A program made the position numbers and the translations under genes. Shown here piece after piece: positions 57,701 to 64,000 of a stretch of DNA of 64,000 bases. Every line of letters starts with the position of its first letter. Positions within the stretch are counted from its first letter, which is position 1. This DNA comes from Osedax fenrisi (Eukaryota > Annelida > Polychaeta > Sabellida > Siboglinidae), in NCBI GenBank assembly GCA_964019155.1, contig OZ025242.1, forward strand, positions 84,683,033-84,747,032. The letters are read 5' to 3'. The notes under the pieces were generated by a model, which did not search any database, had not been told where the DNA came from, and saw only the letters and a list, made by a program, of their open reading frames with translations.

Positions 57701-60700
57701 TTATTATTTATTAATTAGGGCAATTTCTGATTCTATATTTCTAGTATATACAATTAAATAAAGTTTATTTAAAATACAAACAAATATAGAAAAATATTGT
57801 TTATAATATTTCAAAAAATATTTTAAAAAATACAACAAATATTTCAAATATTACAAAATATGTTGAAAACCCAAACCCAAACCGTCCCAAAACGGCGTTG
57901 ATCGGTTTTTAATTATATGCCTATCTATACTTTATTAATTATAACTATTCCTGATTTAGAATTGTTTGCCGAACCCAACCCGACGTTGCTCGTTTTTTTA
58001 TTATTTGCCTATCAATTATTAATTATAGTTATTCCTAATTATGCATAGCTATTCTTTAATTGTTGTCTTCTAACTAATATTTAATAAATCTAACTGTATC
58101 CGATGTAGATCTAGCGTTGTTCTTTTTAAGACTTATTCGTAAAATATTTTGTAAAAATACAAAAATACTTTAAAATATTATAAAATATATTTTTAAAAAG
58201 TGTCTAAAAATATTTTTTAAATATAAAAAATATTTCAACATATTAGCAGTCATACCCTACCCGGCGTTGCTAGGTTTTTGATTGTTTGACTATTTATTTT
58301 TATTAATTATAGCTATTCCTAATTATTCTAAAATATATAATTGCTAACAAATACAAAAAATATTTAAAATATTACAAAATATGTTTTAAAAAAATGTCGA
58401 AAACTCAAACCTAAACCCAAATCCAAACAGTACTCGACTCGACATTTATCGGTTTTTGATTGTTTGCCTATTTATTATTTATTAATTAGAGCTATTCCTG
58501 ATCCTAGATTTCTAGTATATACAATTAAATAAAATTAAACATATGTAGAAACATATTTTTTTTAATATTTAAAAAATTAGATAAAAAATATTTCAAAAAA
58601 TACAACAGATATTTCAAATATTCCAAAATATGTTGAAAACCTAAACCCAAACAGTTCCAAATCGGCGTTGCTCGGTTTTTTATTATTTGCCTATCTATCA
58701 TTTATTAATTATAACTATTCCTGATTTGGAATTTCTTGCCGTACCCAACTTTGCTTTACTCGTTGTTTGATAGCTTACCTATCTATTATTTATTATTTAT
58801 GGCTATTCATGATTCTGCTTTTCATATACAATAACATAAATTGTTGCTAAAATTCAAACAAATTTATACAAATATTAATATCTCAAAAATTAGTGGAAAA
58901 ATATTTCAAAAATATTTCAAATAATATTTAAAAAAATACAACACATATTTCCAATATTACAAAATAGTACTTAATAAATATCGAAAACCCAAACCGCACC
59001 CTGCGTTGATCGATTTTTGATTGTTTGCCTATCTATTATTTATTAATTATAGCTATTCCTGATTCTGTATTCCTAGTATACAACAAATATTTCCAAATAT
59101 TACAAAATATATTTTTTATAAATGTTCTACAAATATTTTAAAAAGTATATTATTATATCTTATAATATTTATATATTTATTATATAATTATAATATTTTA
59201 ATTATATCTTAAAATAATAATATTTCAACGAATAGTTGAAAAATATAAAAAATTATTTCAAATAATATTTTTTAAAATACAAAAAATATAAATAATATTA
59301 CAAAATATATTTTAAAAAAATTTTAAAAAAAAATGTTTAAAAATATTTAAAAAAAACTTCAAAAATATTTCAAAAAATGTCAAAAATATTTCATTTATTA
59401 TTTATTAATTATAGCTATTTCTGATTCTGTATTTCTGTATTGCTACAAAATATATTTTTTATAAATTTTCTACAAATATTTTAAAAAGTATAATATTTAT
59501 ATCTTATAATATTTATATATTTATTATATAATTATAATATTTTAATTATATCTTAAAATAATAATATTTCAAAGATTAGTTGAAAAATATAAAAAAATAT
59601 TTCAAAAAAATGTCCACAAAAATGTTTACAAATATTTCAAAAAAATGTTTTAAAATATTTGAAAAAAAATTTTTAAAAATATTTCAAAAAATAGCCGTAC
59701 CCGACCCGGCGTTGCTCGGTTTTGATTATTTTCCTATATATTATATATTAATTATAGCTATTCCTGATTCTTAATTGATATATATAATAAAATAAATGTT
59801 AGCTGACATACAAAACAAAGTAGAAAACATTTTCAAATAATATGTTAAAAAATACAACAAATATTTCAAATATTAAAAAATATGTTTTAAAAAAATGTCT
59901 AAAACCCAAACCTAAACCCAAACACAAACCGTACACTACCCTGCGTTGCTAGGTTTTTGATTATTTGCCTATTAATTGTAGCTATTCCTGATTATACTTA
60001 GCTAATATTTAATTGTTTTCTTCTAACTAATATTTACTAATTCTAACTGTATCCGATGTAGACTCAGCGTTGTTCGTTTTTAAGATTATTTGTAAAATAT
60101 TTGGTAAGATTACAAATAATAATTTAAAATATTACAAAATATATTTTTAAAAAGTGTCTAAAAATATTTTAAGAAATATAAAAAATATTTCAACATATTA
60201 GTAGCCATACCTGATTTTTAATGCCTATTAATTTTTTTTATTAATTATAGCTATTCCTGATTATTCTAAAATATATAATTGCTAAAAATTGCAAAAAAAT
60301 ATATAAAATATTACAAAATATGTTTTAAAAACAAACCATACCCGACCCGGCATTTCTTGGTTTTTGTTTGTTTGCCTATCTATTATTTATTATTTATTAA
60401 TTAGGGCAATTTCTGATTCTATATTTCTAGTATATACAATTAAATAAAGTTTATTTAAAATACAAACAAATATAGAAAAATATTGTTTATAATATTTCAA
60501 AAAATATTTTAAAAAATACAACAAATATTTCAAATATTACAAAATATGTTGAAAACCCAAACCCAAACCGTCCCAAAACGGCGTTGATCGGTTTTTAATT
60601 ATATGCCTATCTATACTTTATTAATTATAACTATTCCTGATTTAGAATTGTTTGCCGAACCCAACCCGACGTTGCTCGTTTTTTTATTATTTGCCTATCA

Positions 60701-62080
60701 ATTATTAATTATAGTTATTCCTAATTATGCATAGCTATTCTTTATTTGTTGTCTTCTAACTAATATTTAATAAATCTAACTGTATCCGATGTAGATCTAG
60801 CGTTGTTCTTTTTAAGACTTATTCGTAAAATATTTTGTAAAAATACAAAAATACTTTAAAATATTATAAAATATATTTTTAAAAAGTGTCTAAAAATATT
60901 TTTTAAATATAAAAAATATTTCAACATATTAGCAGTCATACCCTACCCGGCGTTGCTAGGTTTTTGATTGTTTGACTATTTATTTTTATTAATTATAGCT
61001 ATTCCTAATTATTCTAAAATATATAATTGCTAACAAATACAAAAAATATTTAAAATATTACAAAATATGTTTTAAAAAAATGTCGAAAACTCAAACCTAA
61101 ACCCAAATCCAAACAGTACTCGACTCGACATTTATCGGTTTTTGATTGTTTGCCTATTTATTATTTATTAATTAGAGCTATTCCTGATCCTAGATTTCTA
61201 GTATATACAATTAAATAAAATTAAATATATGTAGAAACATATTTTTTTTAATATTTAAAAAATTAGATAAAAAATATTTCAAAAAATACAACAGATATTT
61301 CAAATATTCCAAAATATGTTGAAAACCTAAACCCAAACAGTTCCAAATCGGCGTTGCTCGGTTTTTTATTATTTGCCTATCTATCATTTATTAATTATAA
61401 CTATTCCTGATTTGGAATTTCTTGCCGTACCCAACTTTGCTTTACTCGTTGTTTGATAGCTTACCTATCTATTATTTATTATTTATGGCTATTCATGATT
61501 CTGCTTTTCATATACAATAACATAAATTGTTGCTAAAATTCAAACAAATTTATACAAATATTAATATCTCAAAAATTAGTGGAAAAATATTTCAAAAATA
61601 TTTCAAATAATATTTAAAAAAATACAACACATATTTCCAATATTACAAAATAGTACTTAATAAATATCGAAAACCCAAACCGCACCCTGCGTTGATCGAT
61701 TTTTGATTGTTTGCCTATCTATTATTTATTAATTATAGCTATTCCTGATTCTGTATTCCTAGTATACAACAAATATTTCCAAATATTACAAAATATATTT
61801 TTTATAAATGTTCTACAAATATTTTAAAAAGTATATTATTATATCTTATAATATTTATATATTTATTATATAATTATAATATTTTAATTATATCTTAAAA
61901 TAATAATATTTCAACGAATAGTTGAAAAATATAAAAAATTATTTCAAATAATATTTTTTAAAATACAAAAAATATAAATAATATTACAAAATATATTTTA
62001 AAAAAATTTCAAAAAAATGTTTAAAAATATTTTAAAAAAACTTCAAAAATATTTCAAAAAATGTCAAAAATATTTCAAAA
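54737..62080. repeat. 7.3-kb array of diverged CCCGGCGTTGCTCGG-headed units
   Basis: More than 30 headers of the form CCGTACCCGACCCGGCGTTG occur at roughly 80-340 bp spacing (for example 54741, 54988, 55250, 55909, 57009, 57648, 58250, 59695). After each come TTTGATTNTTTGCCTATC, TATTTATTAATTATAGCTAT and TCCTGATT, then a tract rich in AAAATATTTCAAA, and often AAACCCAAACCTAAACCC just before the next header. It is non-coding; Lys/Phe-rich frames are artefacts. It starts after a (TA)n run and ends with a distinct terminal block at 62160-62375, so the whole may be one mobile element with an amplified interior. Confidence 0.85.
56706..62077. repeat. 2,686-bp tandem duplication within the array
   Basis: 56706-59391 and 59392-62077 align base for base with only a few differences (for example CTTTAATTG against CTTTATTTG near 58053/60739, and small indels near 59320/62005). 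The junction lies in TATTTCA. An older, more diverged duplication with a period of about 2.3 kb is visible between 55620-56700 and 57960-59040. Confidence 0.96.
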
Positions 62081-62372
62081 ATATTTCAAAAAATTTCCAA
62101 AATTTCCAAAAATTTCAAAAAAAAATCAAAAAAAATTCAAAAAAATAGTTCGAAAAAATGTAAAAAAAACATTTCAAAAATGCGACGCCGAAGATTTTGG
62201 ATGACAAAAAATCATTTTAATGGCAAAAAGTCAATTTTTCAGGTTTTTCTGGGGTACGCGGTATAATATTCAAAAAATTTTCCGGACCAAGACCATACTG
62301 TTGCAAATTTATTAAGATCGGGTATAAAATATTTTCGCGACGTACCCCGGTTCTCGAGTTACCTCACCAGAT

Positions 62373-62375
<3 letters not shown>
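62081..62375. mobile_element. Terminal block of the array element
   Basis: After an A/T homopolymer-rich stretch come GGGGTACGCGGTATAATATT, GCAAATTTATTAAGATCGGG and GTACCCCGGTTCTCGAGTTA, ending in (AC)n(TA)n at 62373-62409. Repeats that start CCCGGCGTTGC and end AAGATCGG-something-ACACAC are scattered in many invertebrate genomes as I recall them; classification is unsettled. Confidence 0.45.
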
Positions 62376-62409
<34 letters not shown>

Positions 62410-63227
62410 ATTAAATAGACTTTCTTTTATATAATAGATATATGTGTGTATATATATATTTACTCGTGTAACAATGGTTCTAGCTTACCAGCACAGCGAT
62501 GACGTAACAATGCATTGCGTCATCGCTCGTATCCACGTGACGTCGTGTATCGCGTGACCAGCGCCGACCGCTGCATTGATTACGTAAGCTTGATTATGTA
62601 ACCGCAGTTAAACTATAGGTCATGTTACGTAATAACACTACTTGTATTACTGTAGTGGACATACGGACAAAGATAGCGGCGTGTACGCAATGTGTATGTA
62701 CGTAGCTTTGTCGACGATGTCAACCTATGAATTCGTGAATGAATATTTTTAATTTTATATTTATATTAATTAATTTCTAATGATTAAGTTAGTTAGTTGT
62801 ATCGTAATTTATTTTCAATATATTTATACAGAAATTGTAAAGGGCGTGGCTAATTTAAAGTTACTCCCACTTATCAGGATGTATATTGATATTTATATTA
62901 TCAACGTTAAATATATTCTACATTGATTTAGATATCATCGTGATTTATGTGTAATATAATATACATCGTATAGAAATATGTATTTCGTAAATTATCCAAA
63001 ATAAAAGAATGCGTTTAATATATTTATATATTTATTTGTCTGATAATTTATTACAATAATTATTAATTTGTGTTTGTTTAGTAGTTATCAGCTTTGATAT
63101 TTGAACATTATCAATACGTGTCGACTGATGACATAACAATTAACACATCAATGGTACTATTAATAGATTTGTAATTGTGTACACCAGTAAACGTGTCAAG
63201 AATTTCTTGTGTAGATTTTTATAATGA

Positions 63228-63232
<5 letters not shown>
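62376..63232. other. Mixed DNA with a CpG-bearing patch, no gene recognised
   Basis: 62480-62720 is CpG-bearing. AGCGATGACG (62495) and CGTCATCGCT (62518) form a 10-bp inverted repeat containing GATGACG/TGACGTAA, followed by CACGTGACGTCG (62535), TACGTAA (62582) and TACGTAA (62626). It resembles a cluster of CRE/E-box-type sites but no transcript is apparent. Confidence 0.35.

Positions 63233-63268
<36 letters not shown>
63233..63268. repeat. (TA)n array
   Basis: Uninterrupted TA of about 36 bp. Confidence 0.95.
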
Positions 63269-63271
<3 letters not shown>

Positions 63272-63489
63272 CGTATATAATGATTAATGAATGTGCTTAA
63301 TGCATGCATTGCATACAACCGGTAGCATACTCGATGTGCATTTGCTAATGTATGCTTAAATATGTTTAATTGCAATTAAGATATTGCTATGAAGAATTTT
63401 AATTGCTATCAAGAATATACTATATGCATATCTGCATAGATCATTATAATTGGATACATTGATATTAGGCCTACATTAGTAATGTAAAA

Positions 63490-63640
63490 GATGCCGAGCT
63501 TTTTAAATCCGAGCTGAGACTTTCATTTCCGGAAGAAAAAAACGAGCCTGACCTGAGCCGATACTCTAGCCAAACGAGCCCGAACCGAGTTGAGACTTTA
63601 GGTAACTGAGACTGAGTCGATGCTTTATATTTGAGCAGCA
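63490..63640. repeat. Degenerate CCGAGC/TGAGACTTT repeat
   Basis: Words CCGAGCT, ACGAGCC, CTGAGCCGA and TGAGACTTT recur with variable spacing in about 150 bp; an eroded minisatellite or SINE part. The rest to 64000 is AT-rich with a TACATTG/TACATTA mini-array at 63733-63770 and no gene. Confidence 0.55.
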
Positions 63641-64000
63641 TTTACATTACTAGTATATATACAGTACGCATTTATTCGTACATCATTTGGTAGTAATCAT
63701 ATAGATTGTTTGTAATCCGCTCAACAGTCTATGTACATTGTACATTATACATTGTACATTATACATTGTATATACTATATTAAAACCGTGTAATAGGTTT
63801 ACAACAGCAATGTACACATTCTAAAAAGATGCTTTTATGTAAAACATTTAAGATTATCGAAATGTTTTAAGATTAAATATACACAAGTATGCTGATACAT
63901 ATATATTATAATTATACATTAATGTATATATTTTTTAATTCGCAATTATTCAACTATAATTATGAATAAATATATAAGTTGGTTTATAATTATAAAACAA

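Noticed and set aside
59580..59774. Lys/Phe-rich small protein
   Set aside because: Chance frame in an AAAATATTTC-rich repeat array; nearly the same DNA occurs 2,686 bp upstream with the frame altered.

Overview
This is a very AT-rich, gene-poor stretch of animal nuclear DNA, most likely from an invertebrate. The evidence is several unrelated non-LTR retrotransposon lineages of metazoan type, tRNA-derived SINEs with Pol III A and B boxes, MITE-like DNA transposon derivatives, dozens of long (TA)n arrays and minisatellites. There are no operons, bacterial ribosome sites or CRISPR. The species cannot be named from the sequence.

Layout. 1-1855: 3' part of a nearly intact CR1/L2-like LINE. 1855-2138: a GTA array. 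2286-3338 (minus): the only convincing host gene candidate, a very basic Lys/Arg/Ser protein with tandem 46-residue repeats and a weak HMG-box-like C-terminus. 3960-6785: a decayed second CR1/L2-like LINE. 8749-9271: a MITE. 9577-15745: two head-to-tail minus-strand LINEs of a different lineage with a (TAAGG)n tail, the second split by a 974-bp MITE. 17391-21450: three more LINE remnants and a SINE. 21.5-26.8 kb: AT-rich DNA with small CpG-rich pockets. 26820-28535: a LINE split by a SINE. 29565-30281: a 21-bp minisatellite. 31.4-32.4 kb: a foldback element with a MITE inside one arm. 33-46 kb: SINEs, a hAT MITE with an exact 8-bp target duplication, minisatellites, and a CpG-rich pocket next to a heat-shock-element-like site. 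46697-47905: a near-perfect 600-bp tandem duplication. 49.8-49.95 kb: a 98-bp near-perfect palindrome. 53.8-54.2 kb: a tRNA-like head with tandem repeats. 54737-62375: a 7.6-kb array of diverged units carrying a fresh 2,686-bp tandem duplication.

No cellular pathway is encoded. The common thread is mobile DNA. Two observations stand out. First, at least five LINE 3' ends share a terminal stem-loop whose arms differ in sequence but stay complementary, followed at once by TAAA-type sequence and usually a short tandem repeat; this fits RNA recognition by the LINE reverse transcriptase. Second, three MITEs share a plan (TA flanks, GNGG ends, repeated 12-16 bp words inside), but each uses its own version of the word. 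The basic protein gene is the best candidate for a new host protein.
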